A stretch of DNA of 64,000 nucleotides. It comes from Actinomycetota bacterium (GTDB lineage Bacteria > Actinomycetota > Thermoleophilia > RBG-16-64-13). The stretch lies in the NCBI GenBank assembly GCA_018830645.1, contig JAHJSA010000050.1, positions 1 to 64,000 on the forward strand, written 5' to 3'. This document shows positions 34,313 to 43,171 of the stretch, one piece after another. The notes beneath the pieces were generated by a model. The model was not told the DNA's origin and made no database searches. It saw only the letters and a list, made by a program, of their open reading frames with translations. Positions within the stretch are counted from its first letter, which is position 1; each line of letters begins with the position of its first letter. A program made the position numbers and the translations under genes.

Positions 34313-34462
34313 GAGCTCGTCCCCCCCCTTGCTCGTTGTTGAAGTTCAACCCCCGCCGGCCGATGCCCGGGAGGCCTTGCGAGTAGGTCATGGTACCCCA
34401 TGATCCTCGCGCCGGCCGCAGCGCTCCTATACGTCCGTACAGGGGATCCCCACCCAACCGAT

Positions 34463-34491
34463 TTGCGGCGGGGTGTCGTCGGGCGTAGAAT
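34463..34491 (+). promoter_or_regulatory. Promoter for the tandem-ACT gene
   Basis: TTGCGG (34463-34468), 17-bp spacer, TAGAAT (34486-34491); predicted start near 34498, about 30 nt before the GTG at 34529. Confidence 0.6.
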
Positions 34492-34528
34492 CATCGCGGT
34501 CGACCATAGTGTCCGGCGCAGGGTGGGG

Positions 34529-34942
34529 GTGACGAACGTGTCGGTTGGACAGCTCTCCGTGTTTCTCGAGAACAAGAAGGGGAGGATCGCCGAGCTCCTG
34601 AGCGCGCTTGCGCAGGAAGACATCCCTGTGTTCGGCTTCTCCGTGGCCGAGGTGAGCGACTACGGGATCGTCCGCATCTTGAGTTCCCGGGGCGCCGAGG
34701 CACGCCAAGCCCTCCAAGGTCACGGATTCACGGTCGTGGAGAACCGGGTGGTGTCGGCCCTCATCAAGGCCGGCACGCGTGATCTGGCGAACGTGGTGAG
34801 CATACTGTCGAACGCCGGCGTGAATATCGAATACCTGTATCTGACCACGCGGCAATCGGTTGTGCTTCGTGTGGACGATACGGAGGCTGTCGAGGACCTC
34901 CTCTCCGAGCGCGGCTTCGAGTGTGTGTCGGACGTGCAGTAG
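34529..34942 (+). CDS. Tandem ACT-domain protein
   Basis: A 137-residue protein made of two ACT domains: residues about 5-70 (GQLSVFLENKKGRIAELLSA) and 75-137 (ALIKAGTRDLANVVSILSNA, then VNIEYLY). ACT domains bind amino acids and regulate enzymes or transporters; this protein has nothing else. It sits just before the branched-chain amino-acid-type ABC transporter, a common neighbourhood, so it may sense the imported amino acid. GTG 34529 is chosen because the promoter leaves no room for longer starts; GTG 34523 and GTG 34538 are possible. Confidence 0.82.
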   Translation: MTNVSVGQLSVFLENKKGRIAELLSALAQEDIPVFGFSVAEVSDYGIVRILSSRGAEARQALQGHGFTVVENRVVSALIKAGTRDLANVVSILSNAGVNIEYLYLTTRQSVVLRVDDTEAVEDLLSERGFECVSDVQ

Positions 34943-34996
34943 GATCACTATCACCCCGCCGAGTCGCCGCGGTTGTTCTGTAGAGCGGCTCCGGCG

Positions 34997-35026
34997 TTGT
35001 AGGCGATGGGGGTTCTCGTCTATAGT
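34997..35026 (+). promoter_or_regulatory. Promoter for the amino-acid ABC transporter operon
   Basis: TTGTAG (34997-35002), 18-bp spacer, TATAGT (35021-35026). The predicted leader is about 105 nt and contains no riboswitch that I recognise. Confidence 0.6.
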
Positions 35027-35138
35027 TGGTTGGGCTGGCAGCAGCAGTTGGTTGAGGGGCGCACAGGGCGTGCGTGAGAGTGCTGGAGCGGTCCGAACCG
35101 CGGCTCCAGGTGGAGACAGTCGACAAGGGGGAACACAG

Positions 35139-36371
35139 ATGAGAAGAAGTCACGTAGTCTTGGTCGCTGCCCTGGTGGTGGCCTTCGCGATGCTTCTGTT
35201 CGCGGGGTGCGGCGAAACGACCACTACGACCACCGCCGCTGAGACCACAACAACGATGCCTGCGGAGACCACCACCACTGAGATGGCGGGACCGAGCGGC
35301 GATCCCATCGTAATAGGCGCCATAGTGTCGGCGACCGGGCCGGCGTCTCCGCTCGGCGAGCCTGAACGCGCTGCGCTCGTCATGCTCGAGGCCGAGATCA
35401 ACAAGGTCGGCATCCTGGGACGCCCGATCAAGATCGTCATCGAAGACGACCAGAGCAACCCGACGGAAGCAGTGACCGCCGTCAACAAGCTGATCCAGCA
35501 GGACAAGGTCGTCGCGATCCTCGGTAGTTCGATCTCGGCTTCCACTCTGGCCATCAAGCCGATCACCGAAGCCGCCGGCATGCCGCTGATGGCACTCGCG
35601 GCCTCCAACAAGATCACCGAGGCTCCGATCGATTGGACGTGGCGCGCACCGCCTCGTGACGCGTTGGCCGTTGGCGCGGCTCTGGGTTACATCCAGAACA
35701 CCATGAAGCTCACGAAGATCGCCGTGCTCCACGATGAGAACGCCTACGGCGCTTCCGGCGCGGCCGACGTTGCAGCTCGGGCAGCGGACTTCGGACTCGA
35801 GATCGTTGCAACCGAGTCGTACAAGACCGAGGACACCGATATCACGGCTCAGCTCACGAAGATCAAAGGTGCGTCTCCGGATGTGGTCGTGGTCTGGGGC
35901 ACCAACCCAGGGCCTGCTATTGCTGCGAAGAACATGAAGCAGCTCGGCATGACCCAGCCGTTCGTGGGCAGCCACGGCATCGCCAACAAGTCGTTCATCG
36001 ACTTGGCCGGTGACGCCGGTGAAGGCGTGATCTTCCCAGCCGGTCGCCTGCTCGTACCCGAATCCTTCACGAATCCGGCTCAGAAGGCGATCGTCGATCA
36101 GTTCGTGGCGGCCTTCACGGCGGCGACGGGTAACCCGCCACCCACCTTCGCCGGGCACGCGTTCGGCGGTCTTACCCTGGTTCTCGAGGCCATCAACCGT
36201 GCCGGCAGCACCGAAGCCGCCGACATCCAGAAGGCTCTGAACGAGACGAAGGGCGTCATCACTCCTGACGGCGTGTACAACTACTCGCCCACAGACCATG
36301 ACGGCCTGACCCCGGACGATCTCACAGTCGTGATGATCCAAGGCGGCACCTGGGTCCTCGCTCCGCAGTAA
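35139..36371 (+). CDS. livK: Branched-chain amino-acid-type ABC transporter substrate-binding lipoprotein
   Basis: A 410-residue periplasmic-binding-protein-fold lipoprotein. The signal peptide ends in the lipobox LFAGC (Cys about residue 24), followed by a Thr-rich linker (TTTTTTAAETTTT) that would span the wall. The mature domain has the type I fold signatures VIGAIVSATGPASPLGE and VVAILGSSISASTLA. ATG 35139 is set by AAGGGGGAAC and by the signal peptide. It heads the operon with two permeases and two ATPases. Ligand could be Leu/Ile/Val, or an aromatic or organic acid given the downstream CoA ligase. Confidence 0.92.
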   Translation: MRRSHVVLVAALVVAFAMLLFAGCGETTTTTTAAETTTTMPAETTTTEMAGPSGDPIVIGAIVSATGPASPLGEPERAALVMLEAEINKVGILGRPIKIVIEDDQSNPTEAVTAVNKLIQQDKVVAILGSSISASTLAIKPITEAAGMPLMALAASNKITEAPIDWTWRAPPRDALAVGAALGYIQNTMKLTKIAVLHDENAYGASGAADVAARAADFGLEIVATESYKTEDTDITAQLTKIKGASPDVVVVWGTNPGPAIAAKNMKQLGMTQPFVGSHGIANKSFIDLAGDAGEGVIFPAGRLLVPESFTNPAQKAIVDQFVAAFTAATGNPPPTFAGHAFGGLTLVLEAINRAGSTEAADIQKALNETKGVITPDGVYNYSPTDHDGLTPDDLTVVMIQGGTWVLAPQ

Positions 36372-36384
36372 CATCCGCTTCTGA

Positions 36385-36419
36385 GATGGCGGCCGGCCGC
36401 TCGTCGGCCGGCCGCCATC
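36385..36419 (+). terminator. Perfect 15-bp hairpin after livK
   Basis: GATGGCGGCCGGCCG (36385-36399) and its exact complement (36405-36419) enclose a five-base loop, followed by a weak pyrimidine tract. Such hairpins after binding-protein genes often leave more binding protein than membrane components by partial termination or mRNA protection. Confidence 0.7.
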
Positions 36420-36458
36420 CGTCTTCCTCCCGTCCAACCCTGAGCCTGTAGGGGCGCC

Positions 36459-37349
36459 GTGACTTTCGATCAGTTCCTGCAATACGTCTTCAGCGGCGTC
36501 ACGACCGGAAGCATCTACGCGCTCACCGCGCTCGGGTTCACCCTCATCTACAACGCCACCAACGTCATCAACTTCGCGCAGGGTGAGTTCGTGATGCTCG
36601 GGGGGCTCACCGCCGTCAGTCTGCACGAAGCGGGGGCTCCTCTCGCGCTCGCCTTCGTAGGGGCTGTGGCCATCGTCGCTACGGTGGGGGTGGTGTTCCA
36701 GCTGCTGGCGATCCGCCCTTTGCACTCGGCTGGGATCTTGGCTCAGATCATTGTCACCGTGGGAGCCTCGCTCGCGCTGCGAACCGGCGCTATGCTCATC
36801 TGGGGACGCGAGGCGCTGCCGCTTCCTCCGTTCACCGGGGACGAACCGATCAAGGTGTCTGAGGCGACGATCCTGCCTCAGACTCTGTGGGTGCTCGGTC
36901 TGACCTTGGTGATCGTTGTGACCCTGCAACTGTTCTACCGGCGCACCCTGACCGGCAAGGCGGTGAGAGCCTGCTCGGTGAATCAGGGCGCCGCGCGTCT
37001 CATGGGCATCTCGTACTCTAAGGTGGTGCTTCTGTCGTTCGGCATGAGCGCGGCCATCTCGGCGGCGGGTGGAGTCATGATCACGCCGGTCAGCTTCATG
37101 GTCTATAGCTCAGGTGCGCTCATCGGTCTGAAGGGCTTCGCCGCCGCTATCTTCGGCGGTCTCGGCAACCCTGCGGGGGCCGTGTTCGGTGGTCTCGCCT
37201 TGGGCATCCTCGAGACCCTTGCCATCGGAGCGCTTCCCATGTCGGGCGCCTCCGGCTACAAGGACGCCGTCGCGTTCCTGATCCTGCTGATCGTGCTGTT
37301 CGTCAAGCCGCAAGGGTTGTTCGGCGGCCGCTCGGTCGAGAAGGCATAG
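36459..37349 (+). CDS. livH: Branched-chain amino-acid ABC transporter permease LivH
   Basis: A 296-residue polytopic permease. The N-terminal segment GVTTGSIYALTALGFTLIYN and NVINFAQGEFVMLGG are LivH hallmarks. The C-terminal IFGGLGNPAGAVFGGLALGILE segment is also typical. The GTG start at 36459 is 87 bp past the livK stop, beyond the hairpin. It pairs with LivM to form the channel. Confidence 0.94.
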   Translation: MTFDQFLQYVFSGVTTGSIYALTALGFTLIYNATNVINFAQGEFVMLGGLTAVSLHEAGAPLALAFVGAVAIVATVGVVFQLLAIRPLHSAGILAQIIVTVGASLALRTGAMLIWGREALPLPPFTGDEPIKVSEATILPQTLWVLGLTLVIVVTLQLFYRRTLTGKAVRACSVNQGAARLMGISYSKVVLLSFGMSAAISAAGGVMITPVSFMVYSSGALIGLKGFAAAIFGGLGNPAGAVFGGLALGILETLAIGALPMSGASGYKDAVAFLILLIVLFVKPQGLFGGRSVEKA

Positions 37350-37353
37350 GATC

Positions 37354-38361
37354 ATGGCCGCACTAGTCTTCCTGCGCCGTCACCTTGCATTCCTGGCGTT
37401 CTCCGTCGTCATCTTGTCTGCTCCGCTCTTCACCGGCAACATCTACTACCTCTCGATACTCGCCTTCATGGCCACGCGTTTGATGATCGCTCTGGGGCTG
37501 AACCTGCTCATGGGCCAGGCGGGCCAGATCTCCCTGGGCCACGCTGCCTTCGTCGGCATCGGGGCCTACGGCTCGGCGATCATGACAACCCGCTGGAACA
37601 TGGATCCGTGGCTCGCGATGCTCTTCTCGGCCGTGTTCGCGGCGGCCGTCGCCGGACTGATCGGGGTACCCACCCTGAAGCTCAAGGGGCATTACTTGGC
37701 CATGGCCACCCTCGGCTTTGGCGAGATCGTCCACATCTTGCTGGTGCAGTTCAAGTGGCTCACCAACGGAACGGACGGCATCGGCGGCATCCCTTCGCTC
37801 GCCATCGGCGGCATCGATTTTGGCGATCCGCAGATGTTCCACTGGCTGGTGTGGGGGGTGGTGTTGTTGATGTTGCGTATCTCGCTCAACCTGGTCGATT
37901 CCCGAGTCGGCCGCTCGCTCAGAGCGCTTCATCGGGCCGAGGTCGCCGCCATGTCCCTTGGCGTGAACACCTCGTTCCGCAAGGTCCAGGTGCTCATGGT
38001 CTCCGCGGTCTTCGCGAGCATCGCCGGGAGCTTCTTCGTTCACTACGTGCAGTACGTGAGCCCGGTGAGCTTCACGCTCACCTTCTCGGTGATCCTCGTG
38101 ACCACGGTGGTCATCGGAGGGCTCGGCAACGTGTGGGGGGCCGTGTGGGGATCGGTGCTCATGGTGCTGCTGCCTGAGTACCTGAAGCGCTACAACCAGG
38201 ATTACACCCTCCTCGTCTTCGGCGTCATGCTGATCGTGATCATGATCTTCCTGCCGGGAGGCCTGGTGAGCTTCAAGACCCTGGTCGCGAAGACGCGTGA
38301 GCGACTAGGTGGGGCGCGAACGGCGTCCGCGGCTGGACCTGGGCCGGCAAGGGGTTCCTGA
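37354..38361 (+). CDS. livM: Branched-chain amino-acid ABC transporter permease LivM
   Basis: A 335-residue permease with LivM landmarks: NLLMGQAGQISLGHAAFVGIG, LKGHYLAMATLGFGEIV, and GGLGNVWGAVWGSVLMVLLPEYL. The last 35 residues are cytoplasmic and basic. The stop codon overlaps the livG ATG by one base. There is no fused ATPase domain as occurs in some homologues. Confidence 0.94.
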   Translation: MAALVFLRRHLAFLAFSVVILSAPLFTGNIYYLSILAFMATRLMIALGLNLLMGQAGQISLGHAAFVGIGAYGSAIMTTRWNMDPWLAMLFSAVFAAAVAGLIGVPTLKLKGHYLAMATLGFGEIVHILLVQFKWLTNGTDGIGGIPSLAIGGIDFGDPQMFHWLVWGVVLLMLRISLNLVDSRVGRSLRALHRAEVAAMSLGVNTSFRKVQVLMVSAVFASIAGSFFVHYVQYVSPVSFTLTFSVILVTTVVIGGLGNVWGAVWGSVLMVLLPEYLKRYNQDYTLLVFGVMLIVIMIFLPGGLVSFKTLVAKTRERLGGARTASAAGPGPARGS

Positions 38362-39122
38362 TGGCCCTGCTCCGAGTGGAGAACGTCACCAAGCGCTTCG
38401 GAGGTCTCGAAGCGCTCAAGGATGTGTCCTTCAGTCTTCACGACGGGCAAGTGAAGGCCCTCATCGGGCCGAACGGCGCAGGAAAGACCACCCTGTTCAA
38501 CCTCATATCCGGGATCGACCGGCCCACTTCCGGGCACGTCTTCTTCCGCGACGAGGATCTCGGCAGGCTGGCGCCGCACATGGCGAGTCGCCTGGGAGTG
38601 GGCCGCACCTTCCAACACAGCAAGGTCTTCGACGACATGTCGGTCCTCGACAACGTGAAGGTGGGGCGATACGGACGCAGTCACGCTGGGGTCTTCTCCG
38701 CGTTCCTCACGCTCCCGCGGCACCGTCGCGAAGAGAAAGCCATATCCGAAGCCTCCCTTCGAGCGCTGCGGCGCGTCGGGTTGGGCGATCGGGCTCACGA
38801 GTCGGCCGGCAACCTCCCGGTGGGAGATCGGCACTTGCTCGAGATCGCGCGCTCTCTGGCCTCGGAACCCACGGTGCTCCTACTCGACGAGCCCGCCGCC
38901 GGACTCAACAACGAGGAGACGGCACAGCTCGCCGAGATCGTGCGCCGCGTGCGGGACGACGGCGTCACCATCCTCCTTGTGGAGCACGACATGGGTTTCG
39001 TGATGGACATCTCCGACGAGGTGGTGGTGCTCGACTACGGCAAGAAGATCGCGGAGGGACCGCCCCTGATGATCCGGAACGATGAGGAAGTGATCAAGGC
39101 CTACCTGGGCGAAGACCTATGA
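38361..39122 (+). CDS. livG: Branched-chain amino-acid ABC transporter ATPase LivG
   Basis: A 253-residue ATPase with Walker [13 protein letters not shown], a long LivG-type insertion between Walker A and signature (RTFQHSKVFDDMSVLDNVKVG), a divergent signature LPVGDRHLLEIARSL instead of LSxG, Walker B VLLLDEPAAGLN and the EH switch VEHDMGFVM. The altered signature (PVGDR) is worth noting, since the family usually has LSYGQ. It overlaps livF by ATGA. Confidence 0.93.
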   Translation: MALLRVENVTKRFGGLEALKDVSFSLHDGQVKALIGPNGAGKTTLFNLISGIDRPTSGHVFFRDEDLGRLAPHMASRLGVGRTFQHSKVFDDMSVLDNVKVGRYGRSHAGVFSAFLTLPRHRREEKAISEASLRALRRVGLGDRAHESAGNLPVGDRHLLEIARSLASEPTVLLLDEPAAGLNNEETAQLAEIVRRVRDDGVTILLVEHDMGFVMDISDEVVVLDYGKKIAEGPPLMIRNDEEVIKAYLGEDL

Positions 39123-39868
39123 GCGAACTGAGCCTCTCGCAAGTATCCACCGGGTACGGTCGTATCCAGATCCTCCACGACATCGATCTCAGAGTCGGCG
39201 ACGGTGAGATCGTCACCATCGTGGGGGCGAACGGAGCCGGCAAGACCACGCTTCTCAGGGTCATCTCAGGGCTGATCGGAATATGGGGCGGCACCGTCAC
39301 CTTCAAGGGGCGATCGCTCTCTCGGTCGAGCGTGGAGGCGCGAGCCGGCCTCGGTCTGGTGCAGATACCGGAGGGCAGACAGCTCTTCGGATCGATGACG
39401 GTCGAAGAGAACCTCGAACTCGGAGCCTACTGCCGTCGGCGAGACGGTCGCCCCTTCCTCGAGAAGCGCGACGAGGTCTTCACGCTGTTCCCACGTCTGG
39501 GCGAGCGGCGGCGCCAACAGGCGGGTACCTTGTCGGGAGGCGAGCAGCAGATGCTCGCCATCGGGCGCGCCCTCATGGCCGAGCCCGAGATGTTACTCTT
39601 AGACGAGCCCTCGATGGGACTCGCGCCCCTCCTGGTGAAGGAGATCTTCACGACGCTCCGGGAGCTGAATTCAAGGGGTCTTGGGATGCTTCTGGTGGAG
39701 CAGGACGCGAGGATCGCGCTCAAGCTGGCCGACAGGGGCATGGTGATGGAGCGGGGGAGGGTCGTTCTCGAGGACAAGGCGTCAGCGCTCCTCGACAACC
39801 CTGAAGTGCAGGCCATCTACTTCGGCCAGCACGGCGGCGGCGGTGGGTCTAGGACGGAGAACGAATGA
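39119..39868 (+). CDS. livF: Branched-chain amino-acid ABC transporter ATPase LivF
   Basis: A 249-residue ATPase with Walker [13 protein letters not shown], signature [15 protein letters not shown], Walker [14 protein letters not shown] and switch [15 protein letters not shown], the standard LivF pattern. Starts with an ATGA overlap on livG and ends with an ATGA overlap on the CoA-ligase gene, so the ligase belongs to the transporter operon. Confidence 0.94.
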   Translation: MSELSLSQVSTGYGRIQILHDIDLRVGDGEIVTIVGANGAGKTTLLRVISGLIGIWGGTVTFKGRSLSRSSVEARAGLGLVQIPEGRQLFGSMTVEENLELGAYCRRRDGRPFLEKRDEVFTLFPRLGERRRQQAGTLSGGEQQMLAIGRALMAEPEMLLLDEPSMGLAPLLVKEIFTTLRELNSRGLGMLLVEQDARIALKLADRGMVMERGRVVLEDKASALLDNPEVQAIYFGQHGGGGGSRTENE

Positions 39869-41163
39869 ACCAGATCTGGAATCGCGAGTACGAGACCATG
39901 GATCGCGATGAGCTTCGCGGTCTTCAGTCGAAGCGCTTGCAGATGTCGCTGCGCTGGGCGGTCGCGAACGTCCCCTTCTACCGGGATTCGTGGGAGAAGG
40001 CGGGCTTGAAACCACAGGATATCCGTTCGCTCGACGATCTCGAGAAGGTGCCGTTCACCACAAAGGACGCCTTCAAGGAGTCGTACCCCTACGGTCTCTT
40101 CGCGGTGCCGCTCGAGCGCGTGGTGCGCGTGCATTCCTCTACCGGCACGACCAGCAGACCCACCGTGGTCGGCTACACGAGGGGCGATCTGAACACGTGG
40201 GCCGAACTGTGCGCGCGGGGAGTCACAGCCGGGGGCGCGCGGCCGCACGACGTGGCTCAGGTCGCCTTCGGCTACGGTATGCAAACCGGAGCGTTCGGTC
40301 TCCACGCGGGCCTCGAACGAATCGGCGCGATGGTCATCCCGGCCTCCACCGGGAACACGCGACGCCAGCTGACCATCATGCGCGACTACGGCACGACCGT
40401 TCTCGTGTCCACGCCCTCCTACGCGCTCTACATCGCTGAGGCGGCTGCGGACATGGGGTTCAGCTTCGACGACCTCGAGCTGCGCGTAGGTCTCTTCGGT
40501 GCCGAACCGTGGACGAACGCGGTGCGCGAAGAACTTGAACGCAGAATGGGCATCAGCGCCACCGACAACTACGGCCTCTCGGAGGTCATGGGACCGGGCA
40601 TGTCGGGAGAGTGCTACCTCAAAGACGGGCTCCACGTCAACGAGGATCACTTCATCGTGGAAGTGGTCGACCCGGAGACTGGGGAGAAGCTCCCTGAGGG
40701 CAAGGAAGGTGAGTTGGTGTTCACCTCCCTCACCAAGGAGGCGGTCCCCGTGCTGCGATATCGCACGGGCGATCTCGCGAGTGTGAGCTATCGCCCCTGC
40801 GCCTGCGGCCGCACCTTCGCCCGTCACACCAAGGTGTACGCCCGCACCGATGACATGATGATCGTACGAGGCGTGAACGTCTTCCCCTCGCAGGTCGAAG
40901 AAGTCCTCATGGCGGTCGAAGGAGTCGAACCTCACTTCCAGATCTTGATCGATCGCAGGGGGGCGCTTGACGAGATGGTGGTGCAGATCGAGGTCGAGCC
41001 TTCCTTCTTCCCAGATGCGATGCGCCGCCTGGTAGAGTTCGAGAGGCAGATCGAGGATCGGCTCCAAGAGGATCTCGGTGTGCGCGCCCGAGTCAAACTC
41101 GTCGAGCCGAAGAGCCTCCCGCGGCACACCGGCAAGGCTCGCCGGGTGATCGATAAACGCTGA
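39865..41163 (+). CDS. paaK: Phenylacetate-CoA ligase-like AMP-forming enzyme
   Basis: A 432-residue adenylate-forming enzyme of the PaaK family, which activates phenylacetate or a related acid to its CoA thioester. The AMP-binding loop [15 protein letters not shown], the [11 protein letters not shown] motif, YRTGDL and the C-terminal AMP-binding_C_2 domain ([20 protein letters not shown]) are all present. A CxC pair (RPCACGRTF) is typical of this group. Many anaerobes carry such ligases next to amino-acid transporters, where the acid comes from oxidative amino-acid breakdown; that role here is inferred. Confidence 0.9.
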   Translation: MNQIWNREYETMDRDELRGLQSKRLQMSLRWAVANVPFYRDSWEKAGLKPQDIRSLDDLEKVPFTTKDAFKESYPYGLFAVPLERVVRVHSSTGTTSRPTVVGYTRGDLNTWAELCARGVTAGGARPHDVAQVAFGYGMQTGAFGLHAGLERIGAMVIPASTGNTRRQLTIMRDYGTTVLVSTPSYALYIAEAAADMGFSFDDLELRVGLFGAEPWTNAVREELERRMGISATDNYGLSEVMGPGMSGECYLKDGLHVNEDHFIVEVVDPETGEKLPEGKEGELVFTSLTKEAVPVLRYRTGDLASVSYRPCACGRTFARHTKVYARTDDMMIVRGVNVFPSQVEEVLMAVEGVEPHFQILIDRRGALDEMVVQIEVEPSFFPDAMRRLVEFERQIEDRLQEDLGVRARVKLVEPKSLPRHTGKARRVIDKR

Positions 41164-41187
41164 CACGACACGGGTGACGGCAGGCGA

Positions 41188-41589
41188 ATGAACTCCGATA
41201 TCACGATCGGACACGAGGGTAGTGTCGAGAAGCGGGTCGATCAGACCATGACAGCCGCGGCCGTAGGGTCCGGGGCTGTCGAGGGGCTATCGACCCCATC
41301 GATGATCGCGCTCATGGAAGCAGCCGCTATCCGGGCTGTCGGCGGAGTTCCTGAGGGTCATTCGACCGTGGGCACCCATATCGATGTTCGTCATCTCGCG
41401 CCCACCCCCGTTGGTATGATGGTCGTCGCTAAGGCTGTGGTGTGCGAAGTCGACGGCCGGCGCGTGGTATTCTCCTTGACCGCGAACGATGAAGCAGGAC
41501 TGATCGGTCAGGGCACGCACGAGAGGTACATCGTTCGGCTCGACGGGTTCGCGGAACGGCTCCGCGACCGCGGTGAGTCGCGCATCTAG
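41188..41589 (+). CDS. Hotdog-fold thioesterase, fluoroacetyl-CoA thioesterase (FlK)-like
   Basis: A 133-residue single hotdog domain. The pattern STPSMIALMEAAA (with the Thr and Glu of the FlK active site) and the His of RHLAPTPVG match the FlK-type thioesterase family. Most members are not involved with fluoroacetate but hydrolyse short acyl-CoA. Placed 24 bp after the CoA ligase, it may recycle CoA or edit its product. Substrate unknown. Confidence 0.85.
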   Translation: MNSDITIGHEGSVEKRVDQTMTAAAVGSGAVEGLSTPSMIALMEAAAIRAVGGVPEGHSTVGTHIDVRHLAPTPVGMMVVAKAVVCEVDGRRVVFSLTANDEAGLIGQGTHERYIVRLDGFAERLRDRGESRI

Positions 41590-41604
41590 GATCGGAGGTT
41601 CCGC

Positions 41605-41913
41605 GTGGCGACCAGAGTGAACACGGTGCCCGTCCGGGTCAAGCTCTATACCGACGAATACGTCGTCAGCGGGTTGCTCCACACGAAGCCGGGCGGCTAT
41701 AGGGAGCGGGTCTCAGACATCATCAACGATGCCGCCGTCAGGTTCTTGGTGTTGACGGAGGCGACGTTCCGTCCGGCCGCATCGCCGACAGCGCCCGCGA
41801 AGATGTGCGAGAGCCTGGTGGTGCGAATCGAAGACATCAAGCTGCTCATCCCGTTCGAGCAGGAGTCCAGAAGCAGCGCGGAAGCCGACCAAGAGGCCGC
41901 CGCGAAATGGTAG
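41605..41913 (+). CDS. Small conserved-looking protein of unknown function
   Basis: A 102-residue soluble protein with a beta-strand-rich core (VPVRVKLYTDEYVVSGLLHT, then VRIEDIKLLIPF) and a low-complexity acidic tail. It looks like a single Sm-like or PilZ-like beta barrel but I cannot assign a family. GTG 41605 has ATCGGAGG upstream. Nothing suggests horizontal origin. Confidence 0.68.
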   Translation: MATRVNTVPVRVKLYTDEYVVSGLLHTKPGGYRERVSDIINDAAVRFLVLTEATFRPAASPTAPAKMCESLVVRIEDIKLLIPFEQESRSSAEADQEAAAKW

Positions 41914-41954
41914 GAATCGACGCGTAGGCCGGACCTGCGCCTCCGGAGGTACGC

Positions 41955-43166
41955 TTGAACAGTAGGGAGTTCCTCTTCACGTCGGAATCGGTGAGCGAGG
42001 GCCATCCTGACAAGATGGCCGATCAGATCTCCGACGCGGTGCTGGACGCCGTGCTCGCCGATGATCCCAGAGGGCGGGTCGCGTGCGAGACTCTGATCAC
42101 CAACGGCTTGGTGGTCATCGCGGGCGAGATCACCACCGAAACCTATGTGGACATCCCGGCGATCGCCCGAAGGACGATCGCGCGGATCGGTTACACGAGG
42201 GCCAAGTACGGGTTCGACGCTGAGACGTGCGGCATCATCACCAGCATCCACGAGCAGTCGCCTGACATCGCCCAAGGGGTCGACGACGCCCTCGAGCACC
42301 GCACCGATCCCGGCGATATCGACGCGCTCGACGCCCAGGGGGCCGGAGACCAGGGCATGATGTTCGGCTACGCGTGTCGGGATACCGATGCCTTCATGCC
42401 GTTGCCGATACACCTCGCGCACAAGCTCGTGCACCGGGCCAGCGAGGTCCGACGCGGAGACCTGATGCCCTATCTACGGCCGGACGCGAAGAGTCAGGTC
42501 ACGGTGCGGTACCGCAACGGTAGCCCGGAGTTCATCACGGCTATCGTGATCTCCAGCCAGCACAAGGACGGCATCGACATCGATACCCTCATGCGCCCCG
42601 ACCTGATCGAGCACGTGATCAGGCCGGTGCTTCCCGAGGGCTTGTACGATCCGTCGTTCAGAGACACCAAACTGTTCGTCAACCCCACCGGCAAGTTCGT
42701 GGTAGGCGGTCCGATGGGCGACACCGGCCTCACCGGCAGGAAGATCATCGTCGATACGTATGGCGGCTTCGGTCGTCACGGCGGCGGGGCGTTCTCGGGC
42801 AAAGACCCCTCTAAGGTCGACCGGTCGGCCGCGTACGCAGCACGATACGTGGCCAAGAACGTCGTGGCAGCCGGACTCTCAGATCGTTGCGAGATCGAGC
42901 TCGCCTACGCGATCGGGGTCGCTCACCCGGTGAGCGTGACGGTGGAGTGCTTCGGCACAGAACAGGTAGATACCGGCACGATCACGGAACTCGTGCACAC
43001 TCACTTCGATCTGCGCCCGGCCGCTATCATCCGTGACCTCGACCTCCTCCGCCCGATCTATGAGAAGACGGCCGCGTACGGCCATTTCGGACGCGAGGAT
43101 CACGACTTCACGTGGGAGCGCATCGACAAAGCCGCGGCGCTGCGGAGTGAAGCCGGCCTCGGATAG
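41955..43166 (+). CDS. metK: S-adenosylmethionine synthase
   Basis: Makes SAM from ATP and methionine. The 403 residues include [49 protein letters not shown] (20-residue landmark) and [15 protein letters not shown]. The TTG start at 41955 with GGAGG at 41945-41949 gives the standard N-terminus. Only 41 bp precede it, so no SAM riboswitch is possible directly upstream. SAM feeds RimO, MiaB and RsmD in this window. Confidence 0.97.
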   Translation: MNSREFLFTSESVSEGHPDKMADQISDAVLDAVLADDPRGRVACETLITNGLVVIAGEITTETYVDIPAIARRTIARIGYTRAKYGFDAETCGIITSIHEQSPDIAQGVDDALEHRTDPGDIDALDAQGAGDQGMMFGYACRDTDAFMPLPIHLAHKLVHRASEVRRGDLMPYLRPDAKSQVTVRYRNGSPEFITAIVISSQHKDGIDIDTLMRPDLIEHVIRPVLPEGLYDPSFRDTKLFVNPTGKFVVGGPMGDTGLTGRKIIVDTYGGFGRHGGGAFSGKDPSKVDRSAAYAARYVAKNVVAAGLSDRCEIELAYAIGVAHPVSVTVECFGTEQVDTGTITELVHTHFDLRPAAIIRDLDLLRPIYEKTAAYGHFGREDHDFTWERIDKAAALRSEAGLG

Positions 43167-43171
43167 TCCCG

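Noticed and set aside
34764-36929. A 721-codon open frame on the minus strand across livK and livH
   Set aside because: It mirrors two clear genes in a high-GC region, is rich in His/Arg/Asp/Gly and matches no family.
41914-41954. SAM riboswitch before metK
   Set aside because: Only 41 bases lie between genes, too short for any SAM aptamer.
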